The notes under the pieces were generated by a model that saw nothing but the letters and a program-made list of their open reading frames with translations, did not search any database and was not told the DNA's origin. Of a stretch of DNA of 5,633 nt, positions 1-5,450 are shown piece after piece (the stretch's first letter is position 1; each line of letters opens with the position of its first letter). This DNA is from CAMYKD01 sp041617155 (GTDB taxonomy: Bacteria > Pseudomonadota > Alphaproteobacteria > Kiloniellales > JAKSDN01): NCBI GenBank assembly GCA_041617155.1, contig JBFJPL010000181.1:1-5633 (forward strand). Direction: 5' to 3'. The position numbers and the translations under genes are program-made.

Positions 1-1195
1 AGGCGGCGGCGCGCAGGTCCGCGTGACGGTAGACGGCGGTTTCGAAATCCATGTAGCCGGTGAAGGAGGTCGGGTCGGCGAAGGGCAGAATCTGCGTCGC
101 CCAGAAGCCGCCGATGCCATTCTGCCGGTCGATCCAGTAGAACAGGTTGGTCAGGCCGGCCCAGCCGAGCGCGCCCGCCGGACGTCCGGTCGGCGCGGTC
201 TCGTCGTTGACCATGAAGGTATAGCTCCAGGATTTCGGCATGCCCGGGAAGAACTCCGCGTCGTTCGACAGTTCCGGGATCACGCCCGGCAGCAGCTTGA
301 TCTTGAGCTTGCCGAGGCCGTTCTTGGCCATCTGGGCGACGGTTTCGGGCTTGAGCACTCGGCCGTGCTCGCCGGCGCCGTCGTTCAGGATCATGCGGAT
401 AAAACGCATGTAGTCGCCGACCGTCGAATAGAGCCCGTGTCCGCCCATGTGAACCTCGGGATCCTGGGGCAGCTCGAAGTCGGTCAGCGGGGTGAGCGAG
501 CCGTCCGCCTCGCGCTGGTGAACGGTGGCCAGGCGGGCCTTCATCTTCGGCGAGAAAGTGAAGGCCGTATCGGTCATGCCCAGGGGCGCGAAAACCCGCT
601 CCTGGAGGACCTCGCCGAGACGCTTGCCGGTAATGCCCTCGACCACCTGGCCGGCCCAGTCGATGTTCAGGCCGTACTCCCAGCGCTCGCCGGGATCGAA
701 CAGCAGCGGCGCCTTGAGCGCCGCCTTCGAGGCGGTCACCACGCTGGGCAGGCCGTGATCGGTCGCCAGCCGCAGGTACTGTTCGTTGAAGAAGTCATAG
801 GCGAAGCCGGCGGTGTGCAGCAGCAGCATGCGCGTCGTGACGTCCCGCTTCGGCGCGCGCAGCTTGGGCTTGCCGCTCGAATCGAAACCCTCGAGGACCT
901 GGGCCTTGCCGAGCTCCGGCGCATAGTTCTTGGCCGGCGCGTCGAGATCGAGCTTGCCTTCCTCGACCAGCTGCATGACCGCGGTCCCGGCGATCGCCTT
1001 GGTCGTGGAAAAGATCCGAAACACCGAGTCGGTGGTCATCGCCTGGCCGCCGCCGAGCCGCCGCTCGCCGGCCGCGCCTTGGTAGATGTTCGCCGAGCGG
1101 TCGGTCGCCATCGCGACGACGCCCGGAACCCGCGCCTCGACCTCGGTTACCCCTGTGAGGATATCGTCACAGGCCCTTTGCAAAGCTGTGCTCAT
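1..1195 (-). CDS. Serine hydrolase, class C beta-lactamase-like / family VIII esterase type (C-terminus cut by window edge)
   Basis: This frame is open from an ATG at 1195 to the window edge, giving 398 residues without a stop, so the C-terminus is missing. Members of this family are usually about 380-430 residues, so little is lost. The nucleophile motif S-T-T-K is at residues 63-66, following VFRIF. The Tyr motif YGLN is at 174-177, after the family-typical DPGERWEY. The HTAGFAYDF segment lies at 127-135, and a glycine/tryptophan third motif, GWAGLTNLFYWID, is at 344-356. Together these indicate a penicillin-binding-protein-fold hydrolase acting on esters or amides through an acyl-serine. 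No signal peptide is visible, so it is probably cytoplasmic and more likely an esterase than a true beta-lactamase. A strong Shine-Dalgarno GGGAGG (1204-1209) sits 8 nt before the ATG and fixes the start. It lies 188 bp downstream of mgtE in the same direction and probably has its own transcript. The natural substrate cannot be told from sequence. Confidence 0.92.
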   Translation of the reverse strand, partial: MSTALQRACDDILTGVTEVEARVPGVVAMATDRSANIYQGAAGERRLGGGQAMTTDSVFRIFSTTKAIAGTAVMQLVEEGKLDLDAPAKNYAPELGKAQVLEGFDSSGKPKLRAPKRDVTTRMLLLHTAGFAYDFFNEQYLRLATDHGLPSVVTASKAALKAPLLFDPGERWEYGLNIDWAGQVVEGITGKRLGEVLQERVFAPLGMTDTAFTFSPKMKARLATVHQREADGSLTPLTDFELPQDPEVHMGGHGLYSTVGDYMRFIRMILNDGAGEHGRVLKPETVAQMAKNGLGKLKIKLLPGVIPELSNDAEFFPGMPKSWSYTFMVNDETAPTGRPAGALGWAGLTNLFYWIDRQNGIGGFWATQILPFADPTSFTGYMDFETAVYRHADLRAAA

Positions 1196-1298
1196 GATTG
1201 CTTCCTCCCGTTTGCGCAATGTGACGGCGGCGCTTTGCGGCCGAGCCGATTCGGCGCGCCGCCGCGAGCGCTACCATGGCCATGACTTCCGATCGCAA

Positions 1299-1327
1299 AC
1301 TATACCGTGAGTAGGCGCGATCGATCA
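1299..1327 (-). promoter_or_regulatory. Weak candidate promoter for the serine hydrolase
   Basis: Read on the minus strand, TATAGT at 1299-1304 matches the -10 consensus at five of six bases. It would start a transcript near 1292, about 97 nt before the hydrolase ATG. The hexamer 17 bp upstream (TGATCG, 1322-1327) is a poor -35. The rest of the 188-bp gap (1196-1383) shows no convincing terminator after mgtE and no small gene that I can support, so read-through from the operon remains possible. Confidence 0.3.
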
Positions 1328-1383
1328 CCCTGTTTCGCGGTCCAAGGCGCGATTTATCGGGCCGTCCGACCTTGACCGGAACC

Positions 1384-2691
1384 CTAGAGCATCGCCGCCA
1401 GCGCCGTCGCGATACCGAGGAAGGCGAAGAATCCGGCGACGTCGGTCACGGTGGTCAAGATGATCGAGGAGCTCTGCGCGGGATCCTGGCCGAGCCGCTT
1501 GAGCACGATCGGCACCACCGCGCCGGCGAAACCGGCGGCGATCATCGCCAGCACCATGGAGATCGCGATGACCGTCACCAGGCCGAGCGAACCGCTCCAG
1601 AAGTAGACGCCGATGCCGCAGGTGAGCGCGACGGCGAGGCCGTTGACCAGGCCGGTGGTGACTTCCTTCACGGTGACCGGCAGCCACTGGCGCACCGTGA
1701 TCTCGCGCAAGGCCAGGCCGCGCATGGTGACCGCCAGGGCCTGGGCGCCGGCGTTGCCCGACTGGCCGGCCACAACGGGCAGCAACACCGCCAAGGCGGT
1801 GAAGCGGGCGATCGTGTCCTCGAACAGGCCGACCACCGCCGCGGCCAGAAAGGCAGTCAACAGGTTGATCTGCAGCCAGGGCAGGCGCTTTCTGACGGCG
1901 AAGCTGGCCTTCGAGAGGGCGCGCTCGTCCTTGCTCGCGCCGACCATGGTCTGGATGCTGGCGCTCGCGACCTGCTCCAGCGCCTGCACCAGGGTGGAGT
2001 AGCGCACGACGCCGACCAGTTTGCCGTCCAGGCTGACCACCGGGATGTTGGGCAGCCGGAAGCGCTCGAGCAGCTCGACCACCTCGTCGCGCGGCGAGAA
2101 GGGGTTGATCGTCGCGGCGATCGGCTGGGCCAGCTCGCGCAGGGTTTGCCCGGGATCGGCGGTCGCGATGTCGTGCACCTCGACGCGGCTGGTCAGGACG
2201 TTCTCGTCGTCGACCAGGAACACCGATCGCAGGCCGCGCAGCCGGCTTTCGCGCAGCCTGTCGAGCGTCTGCGCGACCGTCATTTCGCCGCGGAACACGC
2301 CGATCCTGGTGTCCATCAGACGCCCCGCGCTGTCGTCCGGATAGACGGCGAGCTCGTCCAGCTCCCGCCTCAGCCTGTCTTCGAGGAGCGCAAGGCAACG
2401 GCCGCGCCCCTGCTCTTCGAACTGGCTCAGGATGGTCAGCACGCCGTTCGGGTTCATGTCCTGGAACAGCTGGCGCACGACGTCGTCGTCGAGCCGGCGT
2501 ATCGCGGCCGCCGCGACGTCGGGGGCGAGGAAGTCCCACAAGGGCCGCAGCGTCTCGACGTCGTGCTCGGCCAGAACGGCGGCCGCTTCGTCGGCCGACA
2601 GCGACTCGATCTGCTTGGCCGCGTCGAGCGTGAAGTTCGCCAGGTAGCGGGCATTGAGGGCGCTGATCACGGAGTCGGATTTTCCAGGCAT
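1384..2691 (-). CDS. mgtE: MgtE-type magnesium channel/transporter
   Basis: This is a 435-residue inner-membrane Mg2+ channel/transporter of the MgtE (SLC41-related) family, close to the usual length of about 450. Domains in order are a helical cytoplasmic N domain (about 1-115), the linker signature YPDDSAGRLM (117-126), a CBS pair (about 127-240), a connecting 'plug' helix (about 241-268), and a transmembrane domain of about five helices (from about 271 to 433). Family hallmarks are present: PVVAGQSGNAGAQ (305-317), the WLPVTVKE segment (336-343), and TTVTD (413-417). Asp417 aligns by eye with the pore Mg2+-coordinating Asp432 of the Thermus MgtE. The start is set at 2691 rather than the longer in-frame ATG at 2766. 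GGAGG (2698-2702) lies 6 nt before the 2691 ATG, and the extra 25 residues would overlap the upstream gene and do not resemble the family. It is the last gene of a three-gene operon, 1 bp after the preceding stop. Confidence 0.95.
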   Translation of the reverse strand: MPGKSDSVISALNARYLANFTLDAAKQIESLSADEAAAVLAEHDVETLRPLWDFLAPDVAAAAIRRLDDDVVRQLFQDMNPNGVLTILSQFEEQGRGRCLALLEDRLRRELDELAVYPDDSAGRLMDTRIGVFRGEMTVAQTLDRLRESRLRGLRSVFLVDDENVLTSRVEVHDIATADPGQTLRELAQPIAATINPFSPRDEVVELLERFRLPNIPVVSLDGKLVGVVRYSTLVQALEQVASASIQTMVGASKDERALSKASFAVRKRLPWLQINLLTAFLAAAVVGLFEDTIARFTALAVLLPVVAGQSGNAGAQALAVTMRGLALREITVRQWLPVTVKEVTTGLVNGLAVALTCGIGVYFWSGSLGLVTVIAISMVLAMIAAGFAGAVVPIVLKRLGQDPAQSSSIILTTVTDVAGFFAFLGIATALAAML

Positions 2692-2692
2692 C

Positions 2693-3541
2693 TCAGTCCT
2701 CCAGCTCGCCGACCGGCCGCGACAGGGCCGGCTTGGCCGGCGACCCGTGCAGAATACCGGCGGCACAGACCAGGAATGCCTCGGCCAAGTGGACGACGAT
2801 CCGGCCCATGTGGTGTTCGGTTCCGGCGCGCTGTTCGCTTGCCATGCCTTCGCGCAGGCGGTCGAAATGCAAGGCGCCGAGCAGTCGCCCCTTGGTGTCG
2901 ACGACCGGCAGCGACAGCGCCGTGTCCCAAGCCTTCAAGGCGACGATCGAGGTGAGGCGTGCGTAGGGCGACAGCCGCTTGATGCCGGTGTCGGCGGCGG
3001 TGCCGATGCTTTCGTCGTCCGGCGTGACGAAAAGCTTGGCCAGGTCGACCGCGCCGTACAGCTTCTTGCCGGCGTCGATGACGAAGATCGGGTTTCTGAC
3101 CTTGTCCGGCAGCGCGCGCAACTGCGCCAGGCAATCGTGCACCCTGGCGGTTCTCTCGAAGACCGCCACATTGGACGCCATACAGGACCCGGCCGACCCC
3201 TCGGGATAGCGCAGGAACTTGGTCAGATCGCGCGCGGCGCCCTTCGGCATCTGGTCCATGACGGACGCCGTCAGACTTTGGTCCAGCACGCGCAGGATGC
3301 GCGAGCGGCCGTAGATATCCATCGTCAGAAGTACGGCGGCCAGCTTCTTCGCGGTCAGCGCGGGCACGATCGCGGCAGCCACCAGGGGCTGCATGACCTC
3401 GAAAGCGCGGCCCGCGATTTCGTCGGGGACGTCCTTGAGAAAGGCCGCCGCATCCGCGGGCGCGATGGCCTCCAGGACCGGGACCGCGCCTTCGGGATGG
3501 GACTGCAGGAAGCCGATGCTGAGCTTTTTGGCGCTATCCAT
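2693..3541 (-). CDS. Stand-alone MgtE-like regulatory module (N domain + CBS pair, no channel domain)
   Basis: This 282-residue protein resembles the cytoplasmic half of MgtE. It has a helical MgtE N-like domain (about 1-110), the linker signature RYPEGSAGSCM (111-121, compare YPDDSAGRLM in the neighbouring mgtE), and a CBS-pair-like region (about 122-235) with strands such as NPIFVIDAGKKLYGAVDL (150-167) and SLPVVDTKGRLLGALHF (210-226). The five-helix channel domain is absent. In its place is a tail of about 47 residues with one moderately hydrophobic stretch (about 246-265), which could be an amphipathic helix, a membrane-docking helix or part of a dimer interface. It ends normally, with its stop 1 nt before mgtE, so it looks like a designed short protein and not a decayed copy. 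GGAGG (3551-3555) lies 9 nt before the ATG, and the gene overlaps the upstream gene by 8 bp. Sensing of Mg2+ or a nucleotide, and regulation of or co-assembly with MgtE, are inferences. The N-terminal and CBS family assignment is by eye. Confidence 0.85.
   Translation of the reverse strand: MDSAKKLSIGFLQSHPEGAVPVLEAIAPADAAAFLKDVPDEIAGRAFEVMQPLVAAAIVPALTAKKLAAVLLTMDIYGRSRILRVLDQSLTASVMDQMPKGAARDLTKFLRYPEGSAGSCMASNVAVFERTARVHDCLAQLRALPDKVRNPIFVIDAGKKLYGAVDLAKLFVTPDDESIGTAADTGIKRLSPYARLTSIVALKAWDTALSLPVVDTKGRLLGALHFDRLREGMASEQRAGTEHHMGRIVVHLAEAFLVCAAGILHGSPAKPALSRPVGELED
2698..2702 (-). promoter_or_regulatory. Ribosome binding site deciding the mgtE start
   Basis: GGAGG on the minus strand lies 6 nt from the ATG at 2689-2691 and within the last codons of the preceding gene (stop 2693-2695). 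The arrangement TGA-G-ATG favours re-initiation by ribosomes finishing the upstream gene, and it supports the shorter mgtE start. Confidence 0.8.
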
Positions 3542-4373
3542 GGGAAGCGCCCTCCGACAGCAGCAACGTCGCCTGCTCGTTGAACACCTTCGCCGGCACG
3601 GTGACCCGCCCGCTCTCGGACGCGATGATGACGCTGGTCGCCGTGAGCTCCAGGATCTCGCCCTCGACGTCGCCCAGCCTCGCCAGCTGGCCCGGCTGAT
3701 AGTATTGCTGGATGTAGTGGGCGCCGATCAGGTTGCCGACGAAGGATCCCGCGCCGAGCGCGAAGGCCAGGGCGAAGGAGATGCAGACCGCGGCGAACAG
3801 CACGGAGACCAGCACGACCAACAGGGTGACATCGATGCCGACCTGATCGATGCCGATGATCAGCGCCGTCACCAGCACGACGGCCTGCGCGCCGCGACCG
3901 AACAGATCGCCGTAGGCGACCCTTGCCGAGGCGACCGCCGCCGCCGTCAGGTCGCGCACCAGGGTGCTGATCAGGACGCCGACCAGAATGATCAGGACGC
4001 CGGCCAGCAGCGTCGGCAGATAGCCGACCACCTGGTCGAGCCAGTCGGAAAAGGCGAGCAGTCCCAGAACCCGCGTGGCGACGGTGATGAACAGCAGAAT
4101 GATGACCCAGAAGGTGATGTTGCCGAACAGCTTGATCGCCGTGTTCGAAAGCCGAAGGTAGGCCGCACGCTCCTCGCCGAGCACCCGCTCGACGAAGTCG
4201 TTGAACCAGGTGGCCAGCCTGGTGCCGGCGGAGCGGACCAGGCGGGCCACGATCCAGCCGACCAAAAGCAGCAGCAGTGCGCCGATCAGGTCGGGAATGA
4301 ATTCGATGAACTGACCGAACAGCCGCGTCGCGGTGCTGGTGAACTCGGTCATCCAAAAGGAAACCTCTTCCAT
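3534..4373 (-). CDS. Small MscS-like mechanosensitive channel protein with conserved TM-helix repeats
   Basis: This is a 279-residue polytopic inner-membrane protein. Hydrophobic segments lie at about 25-46, 84-106, 117-139, 160-177 and 183-207. Two of them are related repeats: IPDLIGALLLLLVGWIVARL (26-45) and LPTLLAGVLIILVGVLISTL (119-138). Each is followed by an Arg-containing stretch, as in the 'conserved TM helix' (PF05552-type) family that includes CmpX-like proteins. The Ala/Gly-rich pore-like helix, SFALAFALGAGSFVGNLIGA (199-218), leads into a short beta-domain-like stretch (about 226-272, with QPGQLARLGDVEGEI), as in MscS. The large C-terminal cage domain of MscS is missing. It is the first gene of the operon with the MgtE-like pair. 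Its role is inferred to be ion or osmolyte flux linked to cation homeostasis. In-frame ATGs at 4385, 4379 and 4373 are possible, and 4373 is preferred because of its Shine-Dalgarno. Confidence 0.87.
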   Translation of the reverse strand: MEEVSFWMTEFTSTATRLFGQFIEFIPDLIGALLLLLVGWIVARLVRSAGTRLATWFNDFVERVLGEERAAYLRLSNTAIKLFGNITFWVIILLFITVATRVLGLLAFSDWLDQVVGYLPTLLAGVLIILVGVLISTLVRDLTAAAVASARVAYGDLFGRGAQAVVLVTALIIGIDQVGIDVTLLVVLVSVLFAAVCISFALAFALGAGSFVGNLIGAHYIQQYYQPGQLARLGDVEGEILELTATSVIIASESGRVTVPAKVFNEQATLLLSEGASHG

Positions 4374-4375
4374 GG

Positions 4376-4534
4376 TCATCTCCATAGCCTGTGCGGGAGC
4401 GGCTCGAGCGCCCCTTGGTTGGCGGCGCCGCCGCCCGACGATCGGCGGCTCGACCGCGGGTTCCGACGTCGGACCCGGTTGCTCACGCGCGACAACGCGC
4501 TTGCCTTCGTGGTCGGCGACGTGAAGCGGGTCAT
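4376..4534 (-). other. Possible leader ORF of 52 codons before the MscS-like gene
   Basis: An ATG at 4534, one nucleotide past the leader hairpin, opens a frame of 52 codons. It ends in a TGA (4376-4378) that lies 2 nt before the preferred start of the MscS-like gene. The predicted peptide is Arg/Ser-rich, with a basic middle containing NRVRRRNPRSSRRSS, and resembles no family I know. The purine stretch AGAGGG just upstream is too close to the ATG (2 nt or less) to be a good ribosome binding site, and it is paired inside the hairpin. Termination right at the next start would suit translational coupling, but the ORF may be chance in a GC-rich sequence. Confidence 0.2.
4380..4383 (-). promoter_or_regulatory. 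Ribosome binding site deciding the start of the MscS-like gene
   Basis: GGAG on the minus strand lies 6 nt before the ATG at 4371-4373. The two earlier in-frame ATGs (first bases 4385 and 4379) have no well-spaced purine tract. The 4373 start removes only four residues from the longest reading. Confidence 0.6.
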
Positions 4535-4535
4535 C

Positions 4536-4554
4536 GCCCTCTTGGACAGAGGGC
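4536..4554 (-). repeat. Hairpin at the very start of the operon leader
   Basis: GCCCTCT (4536-4542) and AGAGGGC (4548-4554) form a perfect 7-bp stem around a 5-nt loop. In the minus-strand transcript it falls at roughly +10 to +28 from the predicted start. No T-tract follows on either strand, so it is not an intrinsic terminator. A 5'-end stabilising stem-loop, or a DNA operator just downstream of the promoter, are possible roles. Confidence 0.55.
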
Positions 4555-4569
4555 GGCTCGGACTTGCCG

Positions 4570-4598
4570 ATTGTATGTCGTCAGCCGAACTTGGACAA
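4570..4598 (-). promoter_or_regulatory. Sigma70-like promoter of the MscS-like / MgtE-module / mgtE operon
   Basis: On the minus strand, TTGTCC (-35, 4593-4598) is separated by exactly 17 bp from TACAAT (-10, 4570-4575), which matches the consensus at five of six bases. Transcription would begin near 4563, about 190 nt upstream of the first gene. It is the best promoter match I found in the intergenic region and is correctly oriented for the three-gene operon. No experimental support is available here. Confidence 0.6.
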
Positions 4599-4610
4599 TG
4601 TGAGGAAAAT

Positions 4611-4627
4611 GCCGGCCGACGGCCGGC
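4611..4627. repeat. Perfect 7-bp inverted repeat upstream of the operon promoter
   Basis: GCCGGCC (4611-4617) and GGCCGGC (4621-4627) flank a GAC spacer. The element sits 12 bp upstream of the -35 of the minus-strand promoter and about 100 bp before the plus-strand hydrolase. No T-run follows on either strand, so it is not a terminator. It could be a regulator site, but the sequence is of low complexity. Confidence 0.3.
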
Positions 4628-4681
4628 TCGATCGCGGCGCCGACGCGCGCCTTCCCGCCGAGGATCGGGAAAGGCGCTCCG

Positions 4682-4711
4682 AGTGGTAACATATGTCTGT
4701 TTTGGACCACT
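4682..4711 (+). promoter_or_regulatory. Operator-like inverted repeat upstream of the cysteine hydrolase gene
   Basis: AGTGGT (4682-4687) and ACCACT (4706-4711) form a 6-bp inverted repeat with an 18-bp interior. The interior is AT-richer than its surroundings and contains the palindrome ACATATGT (4689-4696). TAACAT (4687-4692) could serve as a -10, but no acceptable -35 lies at the right distance. The repeat ends 12 bp before the hydrolase ATG, where a bound regulator would block transcription or ribosome entry. The site is a guess from symmetry and position. Confidence 0.3.
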
Positions 4712-4723
4712 GGGACGCATAAG

Positions 4724-5272
4724 ATGGCAACGCCTTGCCTGGTTCTGATCGACTGGCAAAAGGGCTTTAGGGATCGCGCCTATTGGGGAGCGCGCAACAA
4801 TCCGGACGCCGAGCGGAACGCCGCCCGGCTGCTGCAACATTGGCGCGGCAATGGCTGGCCGGTGATCCATGTCCGGCACGATTCCACCAACCCGGAGTCG
4901 GTCCTGAGGCCGGGGCAAGCGGGCAACGAGATCGAGGATTTCGCCCGGCCGCTGCCCGGCGAACCGGTCTACGCGAAGAGCGTCAACGCGGCCTTCATCG
5001 GGACCGCGCTGGAGCCGGACTTGCGCGCGCGGCGGATCGACCAGCTGGTCTTCTCGGGCGTGTCGAGCGACCACTGCGTCAACACGACCGTGCGCATGGC
5101 CGCCAACCTGGGCTTCCAGGCGACCATCGTCGCCGACGCCTGCTACGCGTTCGAGCGCCGGGCCCCCGATGGCCGCAAACTCGATGCCCAGACGATCCAC
5201 GACGCGCACCTGGCCAGCCTGCGCGACGAGTTCGCGCGCGTTTCGACCACCGTGCAGGTCATCGACGAATAG
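4724..5272 (+). CDS. Isochorismatase-family cysteine hydrolase
   Basis: This 182-residue protein has the usual size of a single-domain isochorismatase/nicotinamidase-like hydrolase. The catalytic triad is visible: Asp10 in LVLIDWQKGF (6-15), Lys85 in PVYAKSVNAAF (81-91), and the nucleophile Cys118 in SGVSSDHCVNTTVRMA (111-126). These are followed by the family's GFQATIVADAC strand (130-140). VIHVRHDS (47-54) forms the second core strand. The fold is Rossmann-like and acts in the cytoplasm, and no signal peptide is seen. Substrates in this family include nicotinamide, N-carbamoyl compounds, isochorismate and other amides. The sequence does not single one out, so no symbol is given. The start at 4724 places the N-terminal strand at the expected distance from Asp10. 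The Shine-Dalgarno is weak (GGGA at 4712-4715, spacing 8). The gene is divergent from the Mg operon and convergent with the partial gene at the right edge. Confidence 0.92.
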   Translation: MATPCLVLIDWQKGFRDRAYWGARNNPDAERNAARLLQHWRGNGWPVIHVRHDSTNPESVLRPGQAGNEIEDFARPLPGEPVYAKSVNAAFIGTALEPDLRARRIDQLVFSGVSSDHCVNTTVRMAANLGFQATIVADACYAFERRAPDGRKLDAQTIHDAHLASLRDEFARVSTTVQVIDE

Positions 5273-5450
5273 TCGAGGGATCGGATCGGGCCGCATTGCA
5301 AGCGACCGCCGCCCGGAACGAAATCGGATGACCGTCCCGGTCGATCTTGTCCGTGCACCGGCTCGGTCAGCCGCGTCCGGACCCTAAGGCACGGCGGAGG
5401 GAATTCAGGTCGAGTCCGGACATCGCGGCCGGAAGGTCCGCCGCCGAAGG
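5273..5450. other. Convergent intergenic gap without a recognisable gene or terminator
   Basis: The gap lies between the stop of the cysteine hydrolase (plus) and the stop of the partial gene (minus). The palindrome GTCCGGAC occurs twice, at 5375-5382 and 5414-5421. A weak imperfect stem, CGGAC (5417-5421) with GTCCG (5436-5440), is possible. No T-rich tract follows any stem, so I do not call an intrinsic terminator. Confidence 0.4.

Larger units (their letters stand above)
4374..4563 (-). promoter_or_regulatory. Long structured 5' leader of the MscS-like/mgtE operon
   Basis: This is the expected untranslated leader between the predicted start of transcription (about 4563) and the first gene. 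It is very GC-rich and contains several self-complementary elements: the 7-bp hairpin at 4536-4554, GCGCG/CGCGC around an ACAA loop (4487-4500), an 18-bp palindrome with one mismatched pair (4459-4476, core TCCGACGTCGGA), and the perfect 12-bp palindrome GGCGGCGCCGCC (4421-4432). I do not recognise a known Mg riboswitch class (M-box, mgtA-type) in it. Its length and structure ahead of an Mg-transport operon would suit post-transcriptional control, but the GC content alone will create some palindromes. Confidence 0.4.

Noticed and set aside
23..1285. Plus-strand 420-codon open frame across the serine hydrolase
   Set aside because: It is the antisense shadow of the minus-strand hydrolase. Its translation is Arg/Gly/His-rich without family motifs, while the minus strand carries STTK, YGLN and GWAG motifs and a strong ribosome site.
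1196..1383. Small gene or terminator between mgtE and the serine hydrolase
   Set aside because: Frames starting at the ATGs with first bases 1283 and 1277 (minus) run out of frame into the hydrolase and look like shadows. No stem with a T-run follows the mgtE stop.
2692..2766. Longer mgtE start at 2766
   Set aside because: It would add 25 residues rich in Arg/Ser/Pro that overlap the upstream gene, and the 2691 ATG has a properly spaced GGAGG.
1372..2955. Plus-strand 527-codon open frame across mgtE
   Set aside because: It is longer than mgtE itself but low-complexity (His/Asp/Arg/Gly/Gln-rich). It spans two minus-strand genes that have clear MgtE signatures, and long antisense frames are expected at this GC content.
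4611..4627. GCCGGCC/GGCCGGC stem as an intrinsic terminator
   Set aside because: No T-tract follows on either strand, and it lies upstream of both divergent genes, where a terminator has no transcript to end.
3393..4748. Plus-strand 451-codon open frame across the MscS-like gene and the divergent intergenic region
   Set aside because: Its product is a Gln/Asp/Arg-rich antisense reading of a membrane protein. It crosses the minus-strand promoter and overlaps the start of the cysteine hydrolase.
4376..5296. Minus-strand 306-codon open frame across the cysteine hydrolase
   Set aside because: Most of it is antisense to a gene with an intact catalytic triad. Only its last 52 codons, inside the operon leader, were kept as a low-confidence leader ORF.
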